From the NCBI GenBank assembly GCA_028565635.1, contig JAOXYB010033685.1:1-14204 (forward strand): 14,204 bases of DNA, in the 5' to 3' direction. The notes under the pieces are model-generated. The model made no database searches, was not told the DNA's origin, and was given only the letters and a program-made list of their open reading frames with translations. Position numbers and translations under genes: made by a program. Source of the stretch: Phoronis ovalis. Its lineage: Eukaryota; Phoronida; Phoronidae. Of the stretch, positions 1 to 10,382 are shown piece by piece; the first letter of the stretch is position 1; each line of letters starts with the position of its first letter.

Positions 1-182
1 GCCTGTGAGAGTCACGTGAACATGTCTGAACTCGGCCTTACGTGACCTACATCTCTATCAAGATCTGTGGTTTACCAATGGTGCCGTCTAGTGATGATAG
101 AAAGGAATTGAATTGTATTATAAAGGCTATTGGCCAGACTAAAAAGGCAGAGTCCTATGCAATAATTTTTGGATATTTACAG

Positions 183-921
183 GATGGACCTAATGCAGTG
201 GGCCTGAATGTTGCTGAGCAGTACATTGCTGCCTTTAGTAATTTAGCCAAAGAAACTAATACTGTTTTGTTACCTTCCTCAACTGGGGACATTAGCAGCA
301 TGGTGACACAGGTGAGCATGTATTCAATAGCTAATTTAAGGGAATATGTACTTAAGCAATATCCAAAAAAATTTAGTCAGTAAATTAAACCAAAATATGT
401 GTCATAGATATAGGTTTCATTGTTACATCCTCTACGGTAGTGACGACTGGTGAGAAAGTGGTGACTTTATCTTTTGAAAGATTTTGGTTCTGCAGTTGAT
501 TAGAGTTTGTTCCGTCCTGCTAGAACTGAAGAAATAAATTGTTTACAAAAAATGTTTCTGGGAAAGATTTGCATTAAAATTATAAAGTGAAAATCAAACA
601 CTTAATGTTAACGTTTTCACATTTCATGTTAATATTTTGAGCTTATTAGATGAAATAGTTTTAAATATTTTAATATAACTTAAAGATAAGTTTCGTGGTA
701 CGTACAATCTTTTTCATTTTCACATTTTGCAGGCACTGACTATTTATAAAACTTTGGAAAAACAGAAACCGGAGGACTATCCTGCAGAATATATTAGTAA
801 TCAAGAAAAAGATAATTTATACCTAGGATCACAAGACACTGTTTCCCAAGATTTAAACCAGAAAATGAACTATGATGTATCGGATAGCAAAGATGAGCCT
901 GACACTACAGACAAAAAATGA
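183..921 (+). CDS. STOML2: Stomatin-like protein 2, C-terminal part (last two coding exons)
   Basis: SLP2 is a prohibitin-superfamily scaffold of the mitochondrial inner membrane that binds cardiolipin and stabilises respiratory complexes (family knowledge). Exon A (183-311) reads through NVAEQYIAAFSNLAKETNT, VLLPSS and GDISSMVTQ, matching the conserved tail of animal SLP2. It ends at CAG|GTGAGC in phase 0. After a 421-base intron, exon B (733-921, acceptor ttttgcag) continues ALTIYKTLEK and then a charged, low-complexity tail to TGA at 919-921. The frame stays open back to position 42, but residues before 183 match the family poorly and ttacag ends at 182, so I start the exon there. An earlier start around 92-101 is possible. 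The SPFH domain and the start codon lie outside the window. The tail is somewhat longer than that of human SLP2. Family call fairly sure; left exon boundary less so. Confidence 0.78.
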
Positions 922-935
922 AGATGATTGTCCAT

Positions 936-941
936 AATAAA
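936..941 (+). terminator. Poly(A) signal of the stomatin-like gene
   Basis: A canonical AATAAA lies 15 bases after the TGA stop and is followed by a T-rich stretch, as expected for a short 3' UTR. A second AATAAA occurs at 992-997 and could serve as an alternative. Inferred from motif and position only. Confidence 0.55.
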
Positions 942-2871
942 TATTTTTGTTATTGTTAATTATTTCAACAGCTACACTTTAAATGATGATTAATAAAATA
1001 AGACTGCGGAGAAAGCAAAAGCAGTTGCAAGTGGCTGTGTATTTTGAAATACAAGTTTCACTGATTAAAGGAAATCATTTGTATTAGTACAAATAACAAA
1101 TGTTTTGGCCATTTTTTAGTGTCTTTTCTTTTTGATAGGATCTTATTGTGTTATTGCATCATGAGACATTCTCAGCTGTTGCTTAGATATGTATAAACGT
1201 GGAGAAGCCTCAGTAGCAGCATGGTCATTAAGGCACACTTAATCAGAGCAGGTGTTTATCATTTCACTATATTAATCATATAGATGTGTTCACTTTCAAC
1301 AGTAATGTTACTTTACTCTGAGGATCATAAAATTTTGATTGAGATTGTAATTTATAATGTATAAAATTATAAATGGCACAGGCATTTATTGTACTTTACA
1401 CGTAAAATTCAGCAAACTGTATCAGTCTAACAATCCCATATTGCAGTCACTGATATTCGCCCTCTTCGAACATTCATGTCTTTAACTTCTATGTCCGCAC
1501 TTGGCAGCAAATTACTCCCAAGGTGATGTCCGTTTGGGAATCACTAGTAACTATTGCTCATTTTACGACATTTATCTCACAGATATATTGGATGACTCCC
1601 TTGCGCTATCACGCGATCATCTACAACTGTTTGTACTTGGGTTCTTTTGCTTGAAACAGGTCCATATAAACTGCTTTGTGGGCTGTCTGTCCCCAACCAT
1701 TCAGCAGTAGAGTCACAATCTGGTACTAAAGTGTATCCCACAATGTTATCCCATGTTACCGAGAAAAACATGTCTAATTTTTTGTAATATTGAAATGGAA
1801 ATGACAGACCAGTCATTTCAATTTGACGAATTTTCTAATGATATCAGTTTTGTAGAAATTTGTTTTTAATACGTAATGTTGAACATCCGCCCGAAATCAA
1901 GGCGACTGTGAGCCACCTGGTGCTCAGTTTGGACGTGGATCAAGTACGGTTACACCGTTTCCTTAAAGGGGCGCTTTCAAGACATTTGCATATTGTCTGA
2001 CGTACACATATGCGCCCCGACTAGATTCAACCGTCCTTCATAAAGAGAAGAGCCACATTCCAACAGATCAGGTATAAAAGTGTACGTGTTTACAGCTTTT
2101 TCTTTACAAAGGTTTATAGGTTGACCCTAAATGAAAATTCGGGAGTAGGTATGAAACATCAAATAATTTTTATTCGTGACTGAACAGAATTTTCCGCGAA
2201 GGGTCATGCTCTTTGCAAGAAGGCAATATGTTGCTAGTGAGATGGATGGGAAAATCAATTGTATGCATATATGTTATATATCGAATGCTAGGCAGTCCTC
2301 AATTATCACGTTTTATCTCATCACTCCACTGGGAAGCCTAAACGGATCATTATACAGCCAATGACTTAGAATCAATAAACGGTAAAATAATATTAAAATG
2401 TTAATTCTGGATTTACGGAAAAGTATGGGTATTTTATAAAATGATAGCGGTATAATTAATTGTTATTTACTTAATTATGTTATGATAATGCGTACAGCGG
2501 TAATTAAGCATATCCTACATACTATATAAGAACAGGTCAAGGGAAAAAGTTCAATACAAGTTGATGTCTTCCTTACCGGATAAAAAATATATGGAGACAA
2601 AATGGAGTAATATCTCATTGTAGAAGATAGGGTATACAGCAACTGAAAATACAGTCAGCAACACAGAAATTGGCTGAACCTCAAAAATTTGCGATGTTCA
2701 TGATGAATGTCATCAAATTTGTGAGATAACATAATTACATTCTACTTGATTCCGGAATGAACTTTATGTTTCAGGGACAAAAAGAAAGACATATTAATGA
2801 TTATGCTCATTTGCACTCAAACTTTAATCACGGTTGGCATCAAACGAACTGTAATTTACGAAATATCCAAC
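942..2871. other. Intergenic spacer, no supported gene
   Basis: This is mostly AT-rich sequence. A GC-richer block at about 1880-2060 contains a short inverted repeat (GGGGCGC at 1968-1974, GCGCCCC at 2012-2018) but no RNA gene that I can recognise. A minus-strand frame at 1577-1816 and its plus-strand overlap at 1501-1710 match no family I know. A 23-base stretch beginning ATTTTGATTGAGATTG near 1331 recurs with one change near 5484. The dispersed repeat at 2140-2300 is listed separately. Confidence 0.5.
2140..2300 (+). repeat. Dispersed repeat, copy A (mate at 13120-13300)
   Basis: CAGAATTTTCCGCGAAG at 2185-2201 matches CAGAATTTTTCGCGAAG at 13166-13182 at 16 of 17 positions. The following block at 2216-2236 aligns with 13208-13228 at 15 of 21 positions, and all six differences are transitions. 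Weaker similarity reaches about 2140 on the left and 2300 on the right. The pattern fits two old copies of one interspersed element. No terminal repeats or coding capacity can be seen, so its class is unknown. Confidence 0.5.
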
Positions 2872-4843
2872 ATGTTCAGTCGTACTAAAATTCTGTTTTT
2901 GATAAATATACTTATTTATGTGTGTTACAATAAAAAGTTCAGCGTAGAAGCAACCAGAGCAACTGTGACGGATTATTAGATACAAGCGATGTTAAATACT
3001 TCGATATTCGATTGTCAAAGATGAATGTACCGAAACAAAATACCACTTTAATCTGCCAGTTCGAGGTATGTAGCTGTGTTCCATCAGATGACATGAAATA
3101 TACTATTATACTGCATCCAGTGGATAAATTACATATATGTGTTGTGATATGTTCTATAAAATGGCAAGGTCGACTAATTATTTATTATTTATTTTATTGT
3201 AATATTACTATTTTATTAAAATAATAATAATACTCATTTCATGAATATTCATTAGGTACACTCTGATGATACGTATCATATTATCGCTTTTGATCCTCTC
3301 ATTGCCAACAAGAACGTGGTGCATCACATATTGACATATGGCTGCAAGAATGACGTGCAATTTTCGGTAATTAAGTATATTTGCTTATCTAATTTCTCGC
3401 GTTGTCATAATCTGTTTTAAATTATTTGCATTTAGTCAAAAGAATATTGTACATGTCTTTTGCTTGCGATTTTTTTTTGATGTTGGATCGAAATTTGTTT
3501 GCCATGGTATAAAATAGTCCCAGGTGTAACATGCCTGTGTATAAGAGGTATATTTTAATAGTACTTTTCGTTGTTTACTTAATTTCGGATATAAATAAAA
3601 ATGGCAATATAGTAATTAAGTCGGTTTGAGTTTCTCTTAAAATCTTAGCGCATATAAAGAGATGGATAAACGATAATAGTGAAAATATCTAACAATTCTA
3701 TGGGGTTCATTTTAATGTTTGAATAACTGACACGATTACCAGTTTAGTTTAATTGCTAGAATGATAGTTCAACAAACGTATGTTACAATATTTTATAATT
3801 TTATAATTTCTAAGTTGCTGTTACGCATACATTTTTATTTGAACTAAGCGTTTAAATATTTTTTCGTTTTCATTCCTATGCCTGAAAAAGGTAATTCATT
3901 CGTACGTGATAGTTTAGAACTTTAAGAAAAGTAAATTAGATAAAATATTTAATTGTGTATGTACTGTACTGCACTGTATATATAATTAAAATTAGATTTC
4001 CTGTATTTTTTTTGATAAATAAATGACATAAATGGCGTATGAACATGTTTTGCTATATCAATTTTGCGTTAATTTAGTCCACTAAATAATAAATTTTATT
4101 CATTTAGCCTTATTCGAGAAAACGTGACAACGAAAATGTAATAATTACTTCGATACAAAGTTGTAAAACTCGTAGATGAGGGCAATAAATGTTTTATCAT
4201 ACTGTTATATATATATGTTTCAGACCACTCTGGGTTTCGAGTTTACTACACTAACAAATTAAGACAACATGATGTTGTCATGGTTGAAATTGGGCACCTG
4301 CCCCATTCCATACATCTGATTGAGACGTATTTGCATCTTCATTACTTTGGTAAGTTTATCATAAAATATATGTCTGTCTTCTACAAAGTCTGGTTTCATT
4401 TGTAATTTTACAGAAAAATTAATTACTGACAATATTTAATATTGATGAATTGAAAAATGATCAGAAACTCCGATCTACAATTATTTGACAGATTAATTGT
4501 AGCAGCTTTTTACGTTTCATCTAACCTGAGACTATGGTAAATAGAAGGTCATTTTTGACTGAAAATCTACTTTTAAGCAGACTTTCATTCAGTATACGTG
4601 ACCTAATTCGGTATTTCAGTGTCTTTTATTAAAAGGTTTATCACCACTGCTAATATTAAAAATTACTACGCAGGTGTGTACAGTACTTTAATTTTATAAT
4701 TAGGGATCCAAATTTTGTTTGAAGTATATAGAAATGGATTGTTAATCAAAACGATTGTAGATGATGCAAATTACCAAGTTATGGAAGCAAAGGTTGATGT
4801 AAATTCTGTTAAAATCCACGTTGAAAAAAGAATATTAAGTTAA
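2872..4843 (+). pseudogene. Decayed PHM/DBH-like copper monooxygenase, upstream tandem copy
   Basis: This is a degraded paralogue of the intact gene at 6047-9627. Exon 1 (2872-3065) opens with ATG and a hydrophobic signal-peptide-like stretch (KILFLINILIYV). It then loses frame: relative to the intact copy the stretch around 2950-2975 is 4 bases shorter, and TAG at 2977-2979 stops the ATG frame. The other frame reads LDTSDVKYFDIRLSK up to GAG|GTATGT. Exon 2 (3256-3366) is intact in frame and splice sites, with 21 of 37 residues identical and HHI in place of HHM. Exon 3 is missing or only a relic (about 3493-3549). Exon 4 (4224-4349) keeps HLH but lacks 25 residues in frame. Exon 5 (4704-4843) diverges after ANYQ and ends at TAA. 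Exons 6-7 are not found. Because exon 2 ends in phase 0 and exon 4 begins in phase 1, joining them cannot restore the frame. Confidence 0.8.
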
Positions 4844-5930
4844 CAGAAATCTAAAAATAACCTTTGAATAAAAACAAATTATTTTTTTTAGATTTTGCAA
4901 CCTCTAGTTATAAATTTGGGGAAACAACCAACGTCACCAAGAAGACTATAACCAAGAAAGTATAATATATAGGAACATTATGAGGCGTACAATGTTCTTG
5001 TAGTTTCTTTATAAATGAAACTCGGCTATAATGCATCAGATTATTTATTCTTATAAAAAAATAAATCTGATAGTAATTAAGTATAACGAATTGAAGATGT
5101 CAACGTACATTGTCTGAGGGTTTCATGCATAGTTTTCTACTGAATTAATTCAATGTTATACAAGGAGAGGGAAAAGAAAAGAAAGAAACGTTATAAGTGC
5201 TTAGCATTTTTAATATAAAAATACAATCATGATTTTACGTACAGCTTTAAGTTTTATAACTTATAATCTGTCAGATTAAATATTTTTTAAATATTGAAAA
5301 TGTTTAATATCTTGACGTATGTAGTTATAAGTTTGTTATTGTTTTTTTATTATGTGGATAATAATGAATGCATTTGTTACAGCTGTATTGTGACAGACGT
5401 ATGATCACATATTGAGATCTAATGACTAAAGGAATAATGCACGACAACCTGCTCAGCTAGTCTACATTGTGTACTAATTATTATTTTGATTGGGATTGTA
5501 ATTTAAATTAATGTGAAATACATTATGAAAATGCTTATTTCATAGACAAATGTTTACCCTTTTTACACCTGTTGCTACCACTGTCACAATCTCATTATTG
5601 AAGATTAGTTATTCGAATATACAACAACAGAAGTGGTATTACTCCCGCAACCTGTTTACAATAGGCACCACGAGTTGCACGAGTTGTAATTTTAAGCCAT
5701 TTTGAACATCTTGTGTTTCCCACGTTTTAAACGCTAGATTTAATATTAAAACAAATCAGTCTAGGAAAGACGTTCAATATTAAATTATTCCTTTAATAAA
5801 CCTTTGTAACCATATAATAATATACTGATGCAATTAATGAAATATCGGGAACGAAGTTTAAATCTACGTACGCTACGAGGAGAATTGATGAAAGAGCATA
5901 CCTATAAATTGTTACCAATGCATTTACAAA
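4844..5930. other. Spacer between the two tandem monooxygenase copies
   Basis: This is AT-rich sequence with many short A and T runs and no open frame worth calling. I looked for remnants of exons 6 and 7 of the upstream copy (the EMC motif and the cysteine-rich tail) and did not find them. A purine-rich stretch occurs near 5163-5190. The segment next to 6047 probably holds the promoter of the intact gene. Confidence 0.45.
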
Positions 5931-5940
5931 TATATATAAA
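5931..5940 (+). promoter_or_regulatory. TATA-like box upstream of the intact monooxygenase gene
   Basis: TATATATAAA lies about 107 bases before the predicted start codon. A possible initiator (ATCAGC, around 5966-5971) is about 30-35 bases downstream, a normal TATA-to-start spacing, and would give a 5' UTR of roughly 80 bases. In DNA this AT-rich such motifs also arise by chance, so confidence is modest. Confidence 0.35.
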
Positions 5941-6046
5941 TCCCACAATATCATAAAGTTATTACATCAGCAATTCGCATATCTTGTTTTATCGGGAAAC
6001 GATAAGAAATAAATTTGGCTTACAGTGCGACGTGGATGATAAACAA

Positions 6047-9000
6047 ATGTCCAAAATGCTTCGTGGAAGAAAGCTATTTTTGATAAGTATCATTAGTGCT
6101 AGTGCATATTACTCAACGTTAATCGTAGATGCAACGAAAAAACAAAATGTCTGTAAAGGATTAGAAACAAGCGACGTCAAATACTTTGACATTCGTTTGT
6201 CGAAGACGACTGTTCCGAGAAACAAGACAACTTATATATGTCAGCAATTTCAGGTACGTGTATATTTTCTTTTATCACATAGCATATATTATCTGAAAAT
6301 ATATTTTCCAACAATTCCACTAAAATATGATATACTGTACGTTATGCGATAATTCATTTTGTTAAAACAATGCATCCCTTACTTGAATGTTTTATTAGGT
6401 ACCGTCTGATGATATGTACCACGCTATCGCGCTTGAGCCACTTATCACGAATACGGAGGTGATGCATCATATGTTGTTATTCGGCTGTAGAAATGGCGTA
6501 AAACCTTCAGTAAGTATCCGTACATCTTCATTCAATGCATATTTATGTTTCTTATTCGCAATGTTTCACGTGTTAAAAAATGTCTAAAATTATTTTTTAC
6601 AAGCAGTAGTGTTTCTAGTGTTTAACACTATATAAAAATTATCATAACATAATATTTTCATTTAGATTTTTAAAGGAGTAAGTTCGCTCAGAATTGTTCA
6701 GTTCCTTGTAACAGGTGATGATGTTGAGGCAGAAAATGGTTTGCTTGCATTTATGTGATGAAACATAAAACATTCCTATTTTCATTTATATGCAAATCGA
6801 TTAAAATTCAGTGCTTCCCCTTTCCATTTCCCCCAATACAGTTGTTAAATTTAAAATATGTTTTCAAGCATATCGTTTTTTCAGACACCTCATGCATGCA
6901 GCCAGTCGGACAGTAGCAAATGTCCCGCTTGGCTCACAGTTTGGACTTTAGGAGTTCAGGGACTAATCTGCATGTATAATAACACAGGGGTTAGATTTGG
7001 TAAAAATTCATTAAGCGAATTTTCTCTACAAATTCACTGGTCAAATGAAAATGAAAACGATGGACTTCAAGGTTAGTAACAATTTACAGAAAGGAAATCA
7101 TCGATTACAGCCATAACAATGCTGAGAGAGCAAAGATTGGAAGGGAAGGTGGTCAGTTCCTGTAATATGAGAACTTTGTAGCAGTAAAGATAAATGTTAA
7201 CTTTATAATTTACTTTGGAGCTATCAGAAGCATTAAAACATTTATCAGGGAAACGGTAATTATGTATGATGTAGTTTTGATATGGGATGTACTGTAGGTA
7301 TCCCACATAGTCTACAAACGGTATATTGAAACAAAGTGTAAAGATATGTACACTATTCTCATTAAAAATAATATAGTTCCAATTTGTGAAAATAAACGAA
7401 GATTAATTTGGAAGGATGAGATACTAAACTGGAAAGAAAAATATGATAGCTTTCCAATGCACTCAGTAATGTTAACTTACATGTACAATGAGTAACTTAC
7501 TTTGAGAATATACCACAGCTTTTAAAAAAGTCAAAGAGCAAAGGGAATTATTTACAATATAACATGTAATTATTTGTCTTTTACCATACACGCATGTGTA
7601 TAATATGTGTTTTAATGCTTTTCAGATAACTCTGGCTTTCGAGTTTATTATACCAAAAAACTTAGACAATTTGATGTGGGAAATGTTCAAATTGGACAGA
7701 ATGACATAGAAATTCCACCACATTCATCACGTCACCTAGTGGCAGGTAGCTGCAGTGAAAATTGTACTATACACCTACCACATTCCATATATCTGACTAG
7801 GACGTACTTACATCTTCATCATTTAGGTGAGCATTATTAAACACATATATACAGATTTCCTGTTTTACATTATATAAAAAAATATTGAAAAAGTTAATTA
7901 GTTGCTTTTCACGTCTATAGCCTTAATTTCATAAGATAATAATGGTTCATACTGTTTTAAGAGAACTTATATGCTGTTTTTACCGGCATATTTTTCAAAT
8001 AAAAATACTGAAAAAATATATATGATTACATAAAAATTCCTCATTCAAAATAGGTACCCAAAAATCCAGAAGCTCTATATTTGCTTCTTGGAGGCATTCT
8101 TAAAAAGGATAACTTTCCGCTATAGAACCTAGCCACTGAAATTATGCATGGAAAACCCTTGGTTTGATGATATACCAATCAGTTAAACCCAGAATTTATC
8201 TTCTTGAATTGAAATTGTGCACATGGTTAAACAATATACATTTATGCACTTCTAGTTCAATATTTATAAGAAGCACATTTACTGTTTAGTACCGTATTCC
8301 TCCATGCAAGTACAACTATAAATCTCATATCTTTTTAGGAAACCAAGTTGGCGTAGCTTGTATGTTTTATACCTAATGCAAAGCAAATTTTTACCGTAAT
8401 ATTTAAAATGAAACGAATAAAATTGGAAAGTATTTTCCACAAATTAAAAAAAATATTAAATAAGGCTTCAAATCGCAGTTGGGCTTCGGTATTCGACTCT
8501 TAGTAAGGTTTGTAGGACAGTTTCTGGTGGATAAATACAGCATAATATATTATGCCACCTGCATTCATTAATTAAATATCATCAGGTATACAAGCATTGT
8601 TTGAAGTACATAGAGATGGGTTACTAATCCATACGATCGCAGAAGATACAAATTACCAGTATACAGAATCTCCAATTCACACGCACAGCCCAGCCGTCGA
8701 GATAAGGCCGGGAGATGAAATCCGACTAAAATGCTGGTTCAAAAATAATGGCACTAAGCCGATTTATTGGGGACTGGGATCGGATGTAAGTATACTTAAC
8801 TAAATAAATCTGTATTTCCACAACACTCCCAGAAGTTTTTTTTGTTTAACTATAAGTTTTAAAACTTTTAAAGTATTATTCTAAAATTTAAAATCGAGAT
8901 TTCTGCACAAGTGGGCATTAAGTCATAGAAAACAATTGTAATTGCTTTAGGCAACAAGTAATGATCTTTATAGTACTAGTGAAAGGCGATATTATTTCCT

Positions 9001-9627
9001 AATTCAAACAGTATGTTAATTTTCTCATTATAACATGTTGATATGATTGTAGGCAGAGATGTGCTATGCATTTGTCAGTTATTTTCCTCACGTTTATGGT
9101 TTTAACCAATGTGTACAATTTGATGTATACGACACCTGTCCTGACCCTAACAAATCTGACCGTAAGTTTTTTTTATATATTCTACATAAATGCTGCAACC
9201 CAAATGTCCAAATTATTCTCTAGGTGTTTCCATAACTGGTTATATATATTTTCTGTTGCAGATACGTAACCTTCGATGTCTGAACAGCGATATAGAAGTA
9301 TATATGATGTCTCACTTCTGTTATTTTTTTACTGTACTATAGCATTTATTTTTAGCGACACAAATTGGACCATGTCACGTTTCAAATTTTTATAAAGAAG
9401 CGAAGAAAACGTTATTAAGCAACATCGTGGGAGAATGTCTATCTGGAGAGACGGTTTTATCATGCAAAGATACGTGCCACAAAACAATATCAATGTTAGA
9501 ATCACATGAATGTATGCAAGGACGATTTGGAGCAGATTTTCGAAGAGTATCATTGCCAACGCTGCCACTGTGGGATTCAGTCAAGGAGATTACTAAAAAT
9601 GTGCATACTTTGAAATTATTCTGTTAA
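6047..9627 (+). CDS. Secreted PHM/DBH-like (MOXD1-like) copper type II, ascorbate-dependent monooxygenase, seven exons
   Basis: Exons are 6047-6253, 6399-6509, 6885-7071, 7626-7826, 8586-8785, 9053-9161 and 9356-9627. All junctions are GT...AG, phases agree, and the total of 1287 bases gives 428 residues. The start is the first ATG after an in-frame TAA at 5954-5956. Residues 1 to about 28 form a signal peptide (core KLFLISIISASAYY). Residues about 40-168 form the N-terminal copper domain, with MHHMLLFGC (His92, His93) and LQIHW (His157). Residues 169 to about 340 form the C-terminal domain, with TYLHLHHLG (His231, His233) and EMCYAF (Met305). These match the CuH (three His) and CuM (His-X-His plus Met) ligands of the family. 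N-X-T sequons occur at 59, 138, 214 and 290. The tail (340-428) has cysteines at 345, 366, 375, 379, 391 and 428. The family hydroxylates peptidyl-glycine, dopamine or tyramine in secretory vesicles, but here there is no DOMON domain as in DBH/MOXD1 and no lyase domain as in PAM. The substrate is unknown. Confidence 0.88.
9162..9355 (+). other. Last intron of the monooxygenase gene, with a competing internal acceptor
   Basis: The donor CGTAAGT follows the C at 9161. Using the acceptor at 9355 (tttttag) keeps the frame and adds the 89-residue cysteine-rich tail. A second acceptor, ttctgttgcag ending at 9261, has a better pyrimidine tract. Splicing there adds only His-Thr and then TAA at 9267-9269, giving a 340-residue protein without the tail. 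I prefer the in-frame version because the 9356-9627 exon is fully open, cysteine-rich and in the correct phase. Confidence 0.55.
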
Positions 9628-9758
9628 AATAGTCTTTATACATTTTAATTCAGTTTAAAACATGTTAGCCCTAATTATCAACTGTGCACTGCAACACCCA
9701 GATTATGGAAAGCCATCATGGTCATAACTTCTACTTACAACACGTAAAAAATGAATTT

Positions 9759-9840
9759 TAACGCGTAATAAAAAATATTTATTACGCGTTATAAATTGAC
9801 CAATCAGAGAACTCCAAATCATTATTATAACGCGTAATAA
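9759..9840. repeat. Inverted repeat with 14-bp perfect arms plus a third arm copy
   Basis: TAACGCGTAATAAA at 9759-9772 is perfectly repeated in inverse orientation at 9778-9791, with a 5-base loop (AAATA). TAACGCGTAATAA occurs again in direct orientation at 9828-9840. The cluster starts about 130 bases after the monooxygenase stop codon. It could be the end of a fold-back or MITE-type element, but no target-site duplication was identified. Confidence 0.7.
9767..9772 (+). terminator. Candidate poly(A) signal of the monooxygenase gene
   Basis: This is the first canonical AATAAA after the stop at 9625-9627, 140 bases downstream, and it sits inside the left arm of the inverted repeat. The next one is at 9877-9882. 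Which one is used cannot be decided from the sequence. Confidence 0.4.
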
Positions 9841-9882
9841 TTCTTAAAACTAGGCTATTGTGTAGCTCCTTAGATTAATAAA

Positions 9883-10382
9883 ATAATTATCTTTATCTTC
9901 TATTCTTTCTGTAGTGATTTTGTTTAACGGTTAGGAAAAAGGAGTTGATTTCCCACCGTGGGAGCACGCGATACTACATCCGGCCGATTTTACTCTATAT
10001 TCTGAGACACAAGGGAGTGACGTTGTGACTAACACGGAGACTTCTGCAGGGATATCAGTCTGTGGTAACTAACAGTCAATGAACAGTTTAACTCAAAACA
10101 TTTTTGTTATTATGATTAACTAATCAGACTAATGATTCTTTGGATGCAATATTGTGTTGCCTAGAACCAATAGTTGATAATATAGTTCAAGATAAATAGT
10201 TATCAGTTATATATGGACTAGCGTTATAGGGCGATGTGGAGAAATAATAATCCGAAAAAAACAAGAGGGAGTAAAATTAATGCCAGCATCCTGGTCAGAC
10301 GGTTATGTAATTTCACCGATTAACATGTAAAAGTAACTTGTCTTAATATAAGAGCACAGTATCAAAGTGAGGCTTGTAAAGT
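9883..10382. other. Intergenic stretch without a recognised feature
   Basis: I found no gene here. The only local structures are a short perfect palindrome, TCCCAC-C-GTGGGA, near 9951-9963, and a somewhat GC-richer stretch to about 10070. No tRNA-like or coding signal was recognised. Confidence 0.4.

Noticed and set aside
1880-2060. GC-richer block as a structured RNA gene
   Set aside because: Only a 7-bp stem with a 37-base loop could be found, with no known RNA motif.
4890-4965. Possible exon 6/7 of the decayed monooxygenase copy after tttttttag
   Set aside because: The translation after the acceptor shows neither the EMC motif nor the cysteine-rich pattern and soon stops.
7073-7306. Minus-strand 77-codon frame in intron 3
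   Set aside because: It lies within an intron of the monooxygenase gene and shows no recognisable motif.
9066-9269. Plus-strand frame overlapping exon 6
   Set aside because: It is a different frame from the exon reading AEMCYAF, which carries the conserved Met ligand.
9329-9584. Minus-strand open frames opposite the last monooxygenase exon
   Set aside because: They are shadows of exon 7 (9356-9627), which is in phase with the preceding exon and has a coherent cysteine-rich product.
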